Positions 35,379-46,165 of a DNA stretch of 64,000 nucleotides are shown here, piece by piece. The DNA lies in assembly GCA_951213105.1 (NCBI GenBank), contig OX578137.1:82401679-82465678 (forward strand). The letters are read 5' to 3'. Position 1 is the stretch's first letter; every line of letters starts with the position of its first letter. This DNA is from Amaurobius ferox (taxonomy: Eukaryota; Arthropoda; Arachnida; Araneae; Amaurobiidae). The translations under genes and the position numbers were made by a program. The notes below the pieces were generated by a model, which saw nothing but the letters and a program-made list of their open reading frames with translations, ran no database searches and was not told where the DNA came from.

Positions 35379-38086
35379 AAACAAGAAAGATCAATCATGC
35401 TTAAAGCATTGATTATGAAACACTTTCCAACTTCAATGCAATTTTATTTAAAAAAGTCTAAAATGCAATACATTCCTCGGTAATATTTTAAAACTTAACA
35501 CTTTACTACATTAATTTATTATATTTGAAAACTGAAATCTTCATTGAAAAAAATGAACTTCATTCAAATGATGGCATTGAAATATAAATTGCCTGGCTTA
35601 ATTATCTCTAAAATGCGATACATTCCACGGTAATATTTTTAAAACTATCATAATACTACGATAATTTATTATATTTGAAAACTTCATCAAAAACAACTGA
35701 AATTAATTCAAATCACGTCATAGAAAAAATAACACGCCTGAATCTCTCTATAAAAACAGCATTTCATTCTTAACTTTCCCCCATTCATTTCAGTCATCAC
35801 ACTACTATAATAATTTATTTTATTTAAAAATTAAAACCATGGAGCTATAAGTAATTAAACTCTATGCTTAAAACTTCATCGAAAAAAATCGTCTTTCTCT
35901 TTATAAAATCAATTAATATTTCATTCATATCAGCCATGCAGACTCCATGGGCAAATTATTTTGTGTTAAAGAAATACAGCAATTCTACTACAACTCATTC
36001 TATATATTTTGCTGTTTACATTTTACATAAGTGAAAAATAGGCTTCGCTGTAGAAATAATCAAATTTGGATAATCATTTAAACTCAAATATATTGTATTT
36101 GCGTTGTTTCAGTATGTTGATGCTCAGAATTTAAGCAAAAAAAAAGTAGTTTTTGGACGGATACAACACTCAATATGAATTAAAATGAACTTAAAAAATC
36201 TCGATTTTTAAACAAGATGGATGCCATATATCATTTTGAAGTGTGTCATGTGATCTTTTCATATGATGGTCACGTGATAGTTTCATATAAGAGGTGTAAT
36301 TATTATTTTAATTTTTATTTAAAAAACTACTGAATATATTTCGCTGAATTTTTTTTTATATATTTTATGAAACAATTTGAATATTACCTAAAATTTTCGA
36401 AGCAATTTGTGAATTTTAAATCCGCTTAAAAATGTTTGAAAAATTAGGTCTCATAGGGCTCAATGTATTTCATTTTTTCAACCTGGGTTCAATCCAAAAC
36501 TAATTGGGTGATATTATTCATTTATATTCCCATAGGTCGTACAGACCGTCTGAACAACATACTAAAATTTCATTTTGATTAAGTCATTTTTACGGCAGTT
36601 ATCGTGCTAACGGACAGACAGACAGACAGAATGAACAAAGTCATAAACACTTTTCAACTTTGTTGTAAAGTGTTAAAAATCTGATGTGAGCAGCTCATGA
36701 CTTTCCTTGCAGTCTCATATTCACGTTCTGTTTATTTATTACCCCTTTATTCAATATTTCAATGTTCTCATTTTTAACACTTTACAACAAAGTTGAAAAG
36801 TGTTTATGATTTTGTTCATTCTGTCTGTCTGTCTGTCTGTCTGTCTGTCCGTTAGCACGATAACTGCCGAAAAAATGACTTAATCAATATGAAATTTCTG
36901 TATGTTGTTCAGACGGTCTGTAGGGCCTATGGGAATATAAATAAATAATATCACCCAATTAGTTTTGGATTGAACCCGGGTTGAAAAAATGAAATACATT
37001 GAACTCTATGGGACCTAATTTTTCAAACATCTTTAAAGCGGATTTAAAATTCACAAATTGCTTCGAAAATTTTAGGTAATATTTAAATTATTCCATAAAA
37101 TATATAAAAAAAATTCAGCAAAATATATTCCGAAGTTTTTTAAGTAAAAATTAAAATAGCAATTACACCTCTTATATGAAGCGATCACGAGACCATGATA
37201 TGAAACGATCACGTGACCAACTTCAAAATATAATACGGCATCCATCTTGTCTCAAAATCGTCATTTTTAAAGTTCTTTTTAATTCATATTGAGTGTTGTA
37301 TTCGTCGTAAAACCTCCTTAATTTCGCTTAAATTATGTGCATCTACATACTGAAACAACGCAATGACAATATATTTGAGTTTAAATGCGCATCCAACTTT
37401 GATTATTTCTCTAACGAAGCCTATTTTTCACTTATGTGAAATGTAAACAGCAATATATGTAGGACGGGTTGTATAGGAATTGCTGTATTTTTTTAATGCA
37501 AAAGAATTTAGCTCATGGAGTCTGCATAGCTGATTTGAAAGAAATATTCATTGACTTTACCGAGAGAAGGACGATTTTTTGCGATGAAGTTTTAAGCATA
37601 GAGTTAAATTACTTATAGCTCCATGGTCTTAATTTTTAAATAAAATAAATTATTATTGTATTGTGATGAATGACATGATTGGGAAATTATTTATGAATGA
37701 AATGCTGCTTTTTTAGAGAGAGCCAGGCGTGTTATTTTTTCTATGACGTCATTTGAATGAATTTCAGTTGTTTTCGATGAAGTTTTTAAATATAATAAAT
37801 TATCGTGGTATTATGATAATTCTAAAATTGTTACCGAGTAATATATCACATTTTAGAGATGTTTAAACCAGGCAATTTATATTTCAATTGCGTCATTTGA
37901 ATGAAGTTCATTTTTTTCGATGAATGTTTAAGTTTTCAAATATAATAAATCAATGTAGTATTGTGAGAAGTTTTAAAATATTACCGAGGAATGTATTGCA
38001 TTTCAGACATGTTTAAATAAAATTGCATTGAAGTGGGAAAGTGTTTCATAATCAATGCTTTAAGCATGATTGATCTTTCTTGTTTT
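35379..38086. repeat. Large near-palindrome: two inverted copies of repeat family 2
   Basis: The left arm 35,379-36,680 and right arm 36,770-38,086 are reverse complements of each other over about 1.3 kb with moderate divergence and small indels, around an 89-bp spacer. Matching landmarks include AGATCAATCATGCTT / AAGCATGATTGATCT at the outer tips. Inner landmarks are GGACGGATACAACACTCAATAT-type against ATATTGAGTGTTGTATTCGTC-type sequences, GTCACGTGAT-type sequences, and (GACA)n/(GTCT)n at the inner ends. Each arm ends in hairpin-forming sequence: AATCAATGCTTTAAGCATGATT at the outer tip and CACTTTACAACAAAGTTGAAAAGTG-like at the inner tip. No coding frame spans either arm. Confidence 0.88.
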
Positions 38087-38173
38087 TCAATAATTCAATA
38101 AATTGAGTTTAATTGCACAAAATAACATCACGACATTATTTTATATTACATTGAAATTGCACTTTTTCTTCCA

Positions 38174-38556
38174 TTTTCAACACTTTACAACAAAGTTGAA
38201 AAGTGTTTATGACTTTGTTCATTCTGTCTGTCTGTCTGTTTGTTTGTCTGTCCGTTAGCACGATAACTGCCGTAAAAATGACTTTATCAAAATGAAATTT
38301 TAGTATGTTGTTCAGACGGTCTATGAGACCTATGGGAATATAAATAAATAATATCACTCAATTAGTTTTTTATTGAACCCGGGTTGAAAAAATAAAATAC
38401 ATTGAACCCTATGGGACCTAATTATTCAAACATTTTTTAAGGAAATTTAAAATTCACAAATTGCTTCGAAATTTTTCAGAAATATTTACATTATCCCATA
38501 AAATATATAAAAAAATTTTCAGTAAAGTATATTACGTAGTTTTTTAATTAAAAATT
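38174..38556 (+). repeat. Repeat family 2, partial copy (inner-tip half)
   Basis: It begins at the hairpin CACTTTACAACAAAGTTG, continues through (GTCT)n, CCGTTAGCACGATAACTGCC and GTTCAGACGGTCTATG, and stops near TTTTTTAATTAAAAATTG. It corresponds to 36,770-37,150 of the right palindrome arm in the same orientation and is more similar to it than to other copies. Confidence 0.8.
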
Positions 38557-38559
38557 GTT

Positions 38560-39149
38560 TAATATTGGTAAAAATAACAAATTCAATTATGACTTTTGGG
38601 ATAATCTCCTGAAAGAAAAATGAGATATATTATATAATAAATATCTTTCCAAGGGATTAATCTTTTTTGTATATGAGAGAGGCTACACATTGTAAAATAA
38701 ATTTGGTAGATAACAATTTTTCAATTTTTTTTATTTATATAACTCTTCATGATATACTTATTTGATGACATTTTTAATGCACATGCCTACGACCTAGAGA
38801 GTTAAAATTTGGTACACAGCTTAAATTTGTTGAACACTTTATTTTACAAAAATTTGGTGGATCTTTAAATAAAGATCATACATTTTTTTTCGAAATGGCC
38901 TGCAATTAATCCCCGTTTACTTTTATAAATCATTGTTGTAATATTGTCTGATGTGGGCAGCACATATCTTTCCCCGCAGACTCATATTCACGTTCTATTC
39001 ACTTCTTCAATAATAATTTCAGTTTATCTGCACAAAATAACAGCCATAAGTATTTTAAATGACATTGAATTTGCACGTTAAACATAATCTTTGGTTCTCA
39101 TTTGATAGCTGGACTTATTGCCAAAGGTGGCGTAGCGAAAACGCGAAAA
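38560..39149. repeat. Mosaic of short repeat pieces
   Basis: This contains a copy of the terminal motif TGATGTGGGCAGCACAT at about 38,951, followed by a CAGACTCATATTCACGTTCT stretch also found in the spacer of the palindrome (about 36,711). It also has a GCACAAAATAACA segment matching 38,115. The remainder is unclassified A+T-rich DNA. Confidence 0.5.
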
Positions 39150-39870
39150 AACTAGAATATCTCAAGAACGGCTAGTCCTAGAGTAATGGGGTTAGTCCTA
39201 TTCCTTTTGTTGTCAAAAATCACGTATAAAATAGGAATTTAATTGATATATTTGAGCACACGTAGTCTTTTATTTTTATATTTAACAATTTTTGCGGGCC
39301 ATTTCGTAAAAATAGCCCGTTCCTTTTTCCCGAATCGTATTAGAATAACCTACAAATGATTTATATACAAAATTTTGTTAAATTTGGTATTTACACAATA
39401 CTTGTATACACAATAACTTGTACACAATACTTGTTACTTTGGTATATTCACAATACCTTACAATCACTTGTAGATTATTGAAATATTATACACCATATTT
39501 TGTTAAATTTGTTCCATTAGTTTTTAGCTAGAGTGGATGAAGGCAATTTCTACCCCCCATTTCGCAAAGAAGGCCGATTCTTTTATTACGAATCGTACTA
39601 TAATCTAATGAACATCAGGATTTCCCACAAAAAACAAACCTACCAAATTTTATGAAATTCGGTCTATTAGTTCTTCAATAGAGTGGATGTAATATCCTCA
39701 CAGACACACAGAAACATACACAGATACACCCTTACACACACAAACGTCTTCCTAAAAATATTTTTTCGTGTTCTAGAAGTCCCAAAATGTGTAGATCCTT
39801 CGAAAATTCAAGTTCCGCTCTTCGGCACAATTCCAATACTTTGAATACACACACACAAACACACACACAT
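39150..39870 (+). repeat. Dispersed repeat family 3, copy a
   Basis: Same-orientation relative of 40,395-41,190. Shared phrases in order: AAACGGC(T/C)AGT(C/T)CTAGAGTAA, ATCACGTATAAAATA or a variant, TTTGCGGGCCATTTCG, CCCGAATCGTA, ACAGACACACAG, then GTGTAGATCCTTCGAAAA-TTC. It ends beside (CA)n and (TA)n tracts (39,850-39,888). No coding frame. Confidence 0.65.
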
Positions 39871-39879
39871 ATATATATA

Positions 39880-40335
39880 TATATATAATCTGCGTATCTG
39901 TGTATTATCTGTGTATCTAAATTCCGTGCCTATGCAATTACAATAGTTGTGATTTTAAATGATCCCTAAACTTTTATTATTTCTTCAACGAAGCCTAATT
40001 TTAACTTATGATGAATGCAAATATCTCAAGCGATTGGAAGGTAAGTTACATAAGAATTGCTGAATTTTTTTCACACAAAATTATTTAGCTCTGGAGTCTG
40101 GAATAAAAGTTATATGAATGAAATATTCATTGATTTTGCATAGAGAATCAGATGATTTATATTTTGATACAGTTTTAAATATTTAAGTATAATAAATTAC
40201 TGTTGCACTGTGATAATGTAAAAGATATCACCACTGAATGTATCACATTTTAGAAATTTTTAAATGAAATTGCATTTCAGTTGGGAAGTGTTTCATAATC
40301 AATGCTTATGCATGATTGATCTTTCTTTTTCTTTT
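39880..40335 (+). repeat. Repeat family 2, outer-tip half
   Basis: Matches about 37,330-38,080 of the right palindrome arm in the same orientation with deletions. It includes TTCAACGAAGCCTAATTTT, TTTAGCTCTGGAGTCTG and GAAGTGTTTCATAATCAATG, and ends in a hairpin AATCAATGCTTATGCATGATTGATC. With 38,174-38,556 it may be one family-2 copy interrupted by family-3 sequence. Confidence 0.7.
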
Positions 40336-40394
40336 TCATTGGGTAACTGAATCTATTTTCAAAAGTGACTGACGATCATGCCAAAAAATTTTTT

Positions 40395-41190
40395 TCGAAA
40401 ACGGCCAGTTCTAGAGTAACGATGTTGTTCTTATGTCTTATTTTTTCACCGTTTAAAATTACGTATAAAATAAGCATTTAATTAATATATTTAAGCATGC
40501 ATAAAATGTTATTTCAGATTTTGACATTATTTGCGGGCCATTTCGCCAAAAAAGTCAGGTTCTTTTTTTCTGAATTGCACCAATATCTAATCAGCACCAG
40601 GTTATCCCACAAGTTACATATCCACCAAATTGTGTGAAATATGGTACTTTAGTTTTTTAGTCAGAGTAGATACAGTCATTTTGTGCGGGCCATTTCGCAA
40701 AAAAGGCAGTTTCCTTTTTTCCGAATTGTACCTAAATTTAATCAGTACCAGGGAAACCCACACGTGATGTGACTTATCTACCAAATTTTGTACAATTTGA
40801 TCACGTAGTTTTTCAGCTAGAGTGCATACAACCAATGTTTGCGGACCATTTCGCAAAAAAAGGCGAGTTGTTTTATCCCGAATCGTACCAAAATCTAATC
40901 AGCACCAGTGTCATACATAAGTGACTTCTTACCCACCAAATTTTATAAAATTCGGTCCATTTGTGTCTGAGTGAGAGTGGATACATACGTTGCACAAACA
41001 GACACGCAGGCACACAGGCGCATATACTCACAGACACACAGACTCGCAAACAAGTATACACACAGACACACACACACATACGTCACGCTAAAAATAGTTT
41101 TTCGTATTTCAGAGGTCTCGAAACGTGTAGATTCGTCGAAAACTCGAGTTGCGATTTTCGGCATGATTCCAAAAACTTCCCTATACATTG
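40395..41190 (+). repeat. Dispersed repeat family 3, copy b, with about 155-bp internal units
   Basis: The phrase GCGG(G/A)CCATTTCGC(A/C)AAAAA recurs at 40,533, 40,685 and 40,841 (spacings 152 and 156). Each is followed by AATC(A)GTACC and ACCAAATTTTGT-like phrases. The copy ends with a (CA)-rich tract (about 40,990-41,080) and then ACGTGTAGATTCGTCGAAAA. Long frames through the CA tract encode Thr/His/Gln- or Cys/Val-rich low-complexity peptides and are not genes. Confidence 0.7.
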
Positions 41191-41284
41191 TCATGTATTG
41201 CAGGGAAGTAAGAGTTTGTTATTTCCATATCCCGACATTATGCAGGATATTATGCTGCCAATTGCTGAGTCTAAGCTGTCAAGC

Positions 41285-41515
41285 TGCCCAGGCTCCATTT
41301 ACCAGCAGGACAGCGCTTAACCACATACTACTCTGCACGAATATCTCAACGATGTCATCATGGAATAAATACCGTCCCATGGCAATCCAGGTCCCAAGAT
41401 CTATTACCAATAGAACACGTATGGGACATGCTAGGACGGCAATTGCAGCCACCTCAGAATACCGGTGAATTAGTTAACCGATTGCGACATTTGTGGCTGA
41501 ATTTTTCGCAGAAGG
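41285..41515 (+). pseudogene. Tc1-like transposase fragment (catalytic C-terminal part)
   Basis: Translation in shifting frames gives QQDSA-PH (second catalytic Asp region, near 41,310), then after a frameshift S(R)SQDLLPIEHVWDMLGRQLQ (near 41,385-41,445) and NTGELVNRLRHLWL. IEHVWD contains the Glu of the DD34E-type triad. Only the final third of a transposase is recognisable. The fragment abuts a mariner-like relic in the opposite orientation. Confidence 0.75.
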
Positions 41516-41519
41516 ACAC

Positions 41520-42243
41520 AATAATATTAACCGATCCTGTAGAACCGAATATCGGCATGCTTCACACCTGCGATGTAGCGAGCGGCGCACGTTAACAAAA
41601 ACACACGGCATTTCTTGGACAATGAAGGCAGCAACAGCAATCCTAACAACAAGGTCCTCATTGGAGTCGATGGAGCTATCGTAGATGAGACTTTTCATAT
41701 GGCTCCATAAGAAAAAGTCGAGACAAGAGAGATCAGAGGATCGTGCCGGCCAAGCTATGGGTCCACCCCGACCAATCCATTTCCCTGGGAATGTAGCATC
41801 TAAGGTGTGCTGCAATTTCATGCTGAAATGGGGTTTTGCTCTGTCGTGTTGGAACCACATACATGCTTTAATGTTGACAGAAACATGTTGCAGTAACTGT
41901 GGCAGTACCTCCTGTAAAAATAGGAGGTATGTTCTGCCGTCCAGTCGGCATGTTAGAAGATATGGGCCAATCAAATGATTATGGGCGATTCCAGCCCAAA
42001 CATTTACGGAGAAACGCTGCTGGAAATAATGTGGACGTGTGCCGTGAGGATTTCTAGATGCTCGCACATGAAAAGTGTGCATATTAACAATGCCCTCATG
42101 AGTAAAGGTTCATTCGTCCGTGAAAAAAACATGTGCACTAAAATCAGGCTGCGCTGTCATCTGTTGCAGACACCAGCGTGCAAAATCGACACGTGGCTGA
42201 TAATCTCCAGGCGTCAAGGCTTGCACTTTCTGTGCATGGTAGT
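41520..42243 (-). pseudogene. Mariner-like transposase, DD41D-type spacing, inactivated
   Basis: On the minus strand the reading begins with AQKVQALTPGDYQPR and reaches the first catalytic motif FFTDE near 42,115. There an in-frame TGA follows. It continues open as FSVNVWAGI and DGRTYLLFLQEVLPQLL, then WFQHDRAKPHF (second Asp). After it come IGRGGPIAWPARSSDLSCLDFFLWSHMKSL (in pieces) with the third Asp. I count 41 residues between the second and third Asp, matching the DD41D (Visitor-like) branch of the Tc1/mariner superfamily rather than DD34D mariner. The N-terminal DNA-binding part is missing; a SINE fragment abuts its truncated upstream end. Confidence 0.8.
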
Positions 42244-42470
42244 GGTGTTGCTGTTGTTGTTGATACCAAGACCATCCGACTTACTAGAAAGGTATAAGGT
42301 AAGAGTTTGGACGGCAGGTAAGTGCCACCCAATTTAGCCGGAACCCAGTGGGAGTGGCATCCGCAAGGACCTTGCCCTCCTTCCCCTACCACCAACCTCT
42401 CGGAAGGACTTATGGATCCACATGTTTAACGTGATCGTACTCCGCGTGAACACGGTGGCACTTGACAAGG
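42244..42470 (-). mobile_element. SINE family S1, 5'-truncated copy (c)
   Basis: The minus strand carries the S1 body (GTGTTCACGCGGAGTACGAT, AAGTCCTTCCGAGAGGTTGG, CCACTGGGTTCCGG) and an S1 tail decayed to (CAA/CAG)n at 42,245-42,262. The tRNA head with A and B boxes is not recognisable beyond about 42,470. It lies at the truncated edge of the mariner-like relic. Target duplications were not identified. Confidence 0.85.
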
Positions 42471-42984
42471 CATTAAATATCGTTATATTTTAATATCGTA
42501 TCCAATTTTTTCACAACAAATTTCAAACATTAAAATATTGAAATTATTTTTATACATTCATAATCTGTACCATATATCTCCGAAAGCAAATAAATTTTTT
42601 TCCAAAAAAAAAAAAAATACCACACATTTTTTTGGACAACATGATTTATATAAATATATTAATCATTATCAACAAATCAAATTAAAACAAATGTCTTTTT
42701 AAAGTTATTGTTATCTAATCAAGAAAATTTTTATATTTCATTGAAATTTAGTCACAGATTACAGTATATATTTTATAAATCACCCTAAATCTAAATTTTG
42801 AAACACATCACTTCAAAATTCAAATGATTCGTGTTCGCACATAAACAGATACATCGTGTTTCACCATTATTCACTGATAGAAATGCATTTGCAAGTCGAA
42901 TATGTACTTTATGTTTTTAAAAACTGATTATTTTGCATATATTTAATTCTATAACATTTTTCTATCGATTTTAAATTCTAAATG
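42471..42984. other. A+T-rich DNA, nothing recognised
   Basis: No gene or repeat recognised. Confidence 0.5.
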
Positions 42985-44401
42985 CACTTTTTTGTAAAAA
43001 AGAACGAAACACCCCTAATAAATAATCTGATCATCTCGAAATTCCGCATGCAAATTCCTTTATACCAAGTGTGCAAATTATTAAATTTGCCAGGACAATG
43101 AGTGTTAACGTCGATCATAGCTCGCTTTTCTACTACGCAACTAGCATCCTATAAAACAGATTAAAAATGTGGACGGTTTATCTTTGCTCGTTATCGGCGT
43201 TGCTGCTCCGTGGAGCCACAACCAATAATGTCGTTACGACGTTGTCGAAGACCTTAAAAGCAATTAGACGATTTCAAACGTGGTCGTATAGTAGGGATGC
43301 GTGAAGGTGGCTGGTCATACCGAGCACTATGCAACTACCTGCACCGAACGGACACTGCTGTGCAAAGGTGCTGGTAGCAAAGGTTGCTTCAAGGAACTCA
43401 TCGGAGGAATGAAGGACCTGGAAGGTCAAGGTGCACGAATGCGAGGAAAGATCGGATGATCGTGCAACAGGCCCGAACTTTTCCAACGGCATCATTTTCC
43501 GCCATTCAACCTGCTACAGTCTGTTCCACACACCCGTGGTACCTTTCACCATCTCACGGCGCTTGGCTGAGATGGGGTTACGGTCACGATGGCTTTTAGG
43601 GCGTCTGCCCATAACCCCGCAACATCGACAGAGTGATTTGGAGTGGTGTTGTAGCCCAGCTACCACAAGACTGCCATCGCATAGTGTTCTGCGATGAATC
43701 ACGCTTCAGTCTTTCAGCAGATGATGCTCGGGTAAATGAGTGGAGGCGCCAGAACCATTGGTCCCAATTAGCCTTGTTTTATACAGGGGCGCAGTCATTT
43801 TTCATCATGTGATGGTGCGGGGTGTTATTTCTTACGACAGCTGGTCGCCCCTAGTTATTCCGCGTATAACTTTATCAGCTCAACGATATGTTGGTGACAT
43901 ACTGCGGTCGTTTGCGTTATTTCATGGCAATTCATTTTGGGGGCATTTTCCAACAGGATAGTACCACACCACATACGGCTCGCATATGCATGGACTATAT
44001 CTGTGCTGTTGATACTGTTCCTTGGCCATAAAGGTCACCAGACCTTTCGCCAATCAAGCATGTATGGGACATGCTAGTCCGCCAAATTCGAGCATCCAGA
44101 AATGAAGCATATATGGAGCAACAATTGAGGAATGACTGGCAGAATGCATCGTAGGATGACATAAAAAACGTTATCACTCCTTACCTAGACGTAAACAAGC
44201 ATGAATTGCCGCCATGGGGGGGGGGGGTGTCACCAATTACTGATTTGAACATTCAATGTGTAATTGCTAACCATTGTTGGGTCCTCAGGGCTTGATTTTG
44301 TAATCATTTCATTACCTGTATATGAGCTGTAAGTGTATGTAATTTCAATAAAAACAGTCACTTTCTTCATAGTTCTTTGTTATTGTTTTTGCAAAATAGT
44401 G
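42985..44401 (+). mobile_element. Tc1-like DNA transposon, near full length, decayed
   Basis: Degenerate terminal inverted repeats are visible. The left end reads CACTTTTTTGTAAAAAAGAA, and the right end reads CACTATTTTGCAAAAACAAT on the opposite strand, directly inside a TA at 44,402-44,403. The element is about 1.42 kb, a normal Tc1 size, and contains a broken transposase on the plus strand. The left flanking TA has mutated to TG. Confidence 0.75.
43175..44190 (+). pseudogene. Tc1-like transposase, frameshifted, catalytic Glu replaced
   Basis: The order of a Tc1 transposase can be read across frames. A paired-like DNA-binding region (MREGGWSYRALCNYLHRTD near 43,298-43,355) is followed by the linker with RRLAEMGLRSR. 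FCDESRFSL has the first catalytic Asp near 43,695, and FQQDSTTPHTA has the second near 43,955. SPDLSPIKHVWDML near 44,045-44,085 is the third motif. There the expected catalytic Glu codon is AAG (Lys) at 44,056-44,058. Stops and frameshifts break the frame repeatedly. It cannot encode an active enzyme. Confidence 0.82.
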
Positions 44402-45911
44402 TATATGGCCGTTATCTCTTACGTCAAGGGAAGATAGTCCTATCTATCATTAAATATTTATTTTTTCGTACTTAAATATGATATATTTATATGCTATGTG
44501 TTTTAAAAATTTCTTTCTCTGAAAAAGTTCCATAATTTATATTTACAGTCTTGAGAATAGAATATTTAATTTAAATGTGTATCTCAAAATTAGATTTAAA
44601 AACTGGTTATTCTTTTCAAGTTTTTTTCCATGCATTTTAATTTTTTTTAGACTTTCAAATAACATTTTTAGAGGAACATATATTTTCATCCAACATTCAT
44701 GTCCTTACTATTTTCAAAGAGAATCAATTATGTACTAAAATTTATTTACTTAATTTCCCCTGTGCATAACGTTAGAACGAACTTTATAAGAACGAAAAAT
44801 TAATTTGCGAAGAATTACTTTATGCAAAAATCTTATTATTGAAACGTGTGCTAATAAATATAAATCTATCTATGCCTGTATCTATCTATGTATAAATCTA
44901 TATTATACGTTTTTACAGCTAATCTGTGCACCCAAAAATCGTGGTTGCTTTTTAGTGAAACTTTTTTCCGCAGAAGATTGTTAGCTATTCAAAAATTAAT
45001 GAAATGTTCTAATTTGTATTATTTTTTGTAAAAACATCTGAAAATCGAGTTTAAACTTTTTAATGGAGCAATTTACATCAATAATTTTGTTTCATTGTCC
45101 GAAATCGCCATAGAGTATTACATACTGCGGTTCACCATGCTATGTGTCTGTGTAGCATTCAGACAAAGAACAGCTACAATACCTTTCCTCTTTACAGGAT
45201 ACTGCAATAGTCCCAGACCAGACCTAAATGGAACGCAAATATGAATTTAGAAAATTTTAATAATGATGAGATTATGGAGATTGCTTGATCATTGCAGGAA
45301 GAAAGCGCACTTGTTGGATTCCCGACGGGTGCAAGAGCATAGAAGGGTTATCGAGGAGCACCAAATCTATAAAACTCCGACACAAACATTTGCTGTAAAA
45401 AGTATATCCAAATGAAAAACTGGGCAATCAGATAGAGCAAAATAGCATTTTATGGCAAACGCCAAACAGACCGCCGCACAATCTTGAAGTCACAGCATCG
45501 AAACAAGCCACATACAAAGCGATGTAATAAAAAATAATAATGCCAAGCTCAACAATAAACAATGTATTATACTTTTTGCATATGCTTTCATTACGCAGCT
45601 CAGAAATCCCCTTTTGCATAATTTAGGATTCGGAACCCGCATAATCCAAAATGAGATATGGTGCTTAGCATGCAGCTCAACTGAGGAATATTTAAGGCTC
45701 ACTTCCTGCAACGCACTTAGTATAATATATATCCTATCATTTTAGAGCCGTTAGTTCAACTATCAGACGCCGTCAAAGCATACACGCTTGGAGTAGCAAG
45801 ACATTTAACATCTGTTACTCGAATGAAGAAAGCAATAATTTCCACAAAATTTAAAAACTTTCAACAGTCCACAAGATGGCGTAATCGTCTGGACACGATC
45901 AATTGTTTGTC
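44402..45911. other. A+T-rich DNA, nothing firmly recognised
   Basis: A less A+T-rich stretch at about 45,100-45,800 has short open frames without recognisable domains; it might be a very old element remnant, but I cannot name it. Confidence 0.4.
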
Positions 45912-46165
45912 TGTTTGTTTAACTCGCACCATCCGACCTACCGAATGTATAGGGGATCTGTTTTGACGGCTGGGACAGTGTCATATAATTTAAACCGAAA
46001 CCTAGTGGAGGAAACATCCATGGGGACCTCGCCTTCCTTCTTATACCACCGACCTCTCGGAATGAATTATGGATCCACATATTTTAAGTGCCCGTACTCC
46101 GCGTGAACACGAGGGCAGTTTGATCAGTGCCTGGTATTGAACTGGGGTTGATTCCAGCGACACAT
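45912..46165 (-). mobile_element. SINE family S1, old diverged copy (d)
   Basis: Read on the minus strand it has a decayed B box (AGTTCAATACC), then CCCTCGTGTTCACGCGGAG, ATTCCGAGAGGTCGGTGGT and GGTAGGTCGGATGG, in the S1 order. The tail is no longer a clean (CAA)n. Many substitutions relative to the 14.9-kb and 48.5-kb copies make this the oldest S1 copy here. Confidence 0.82.

Noticed and set aside
40873..41468. Overlapping frames of up to 165 codons on both strands
   Set aside because: They run through a (CA)n tract and a frameshifted Tc1 relic; composition is low-complexity and no single frame makes a protein.
45428..45711. Minus-strand frames with hydrophobic segments
   Set aside because: Two overlapping frames with no known domain and no start or splice context; not enough to call a gene.
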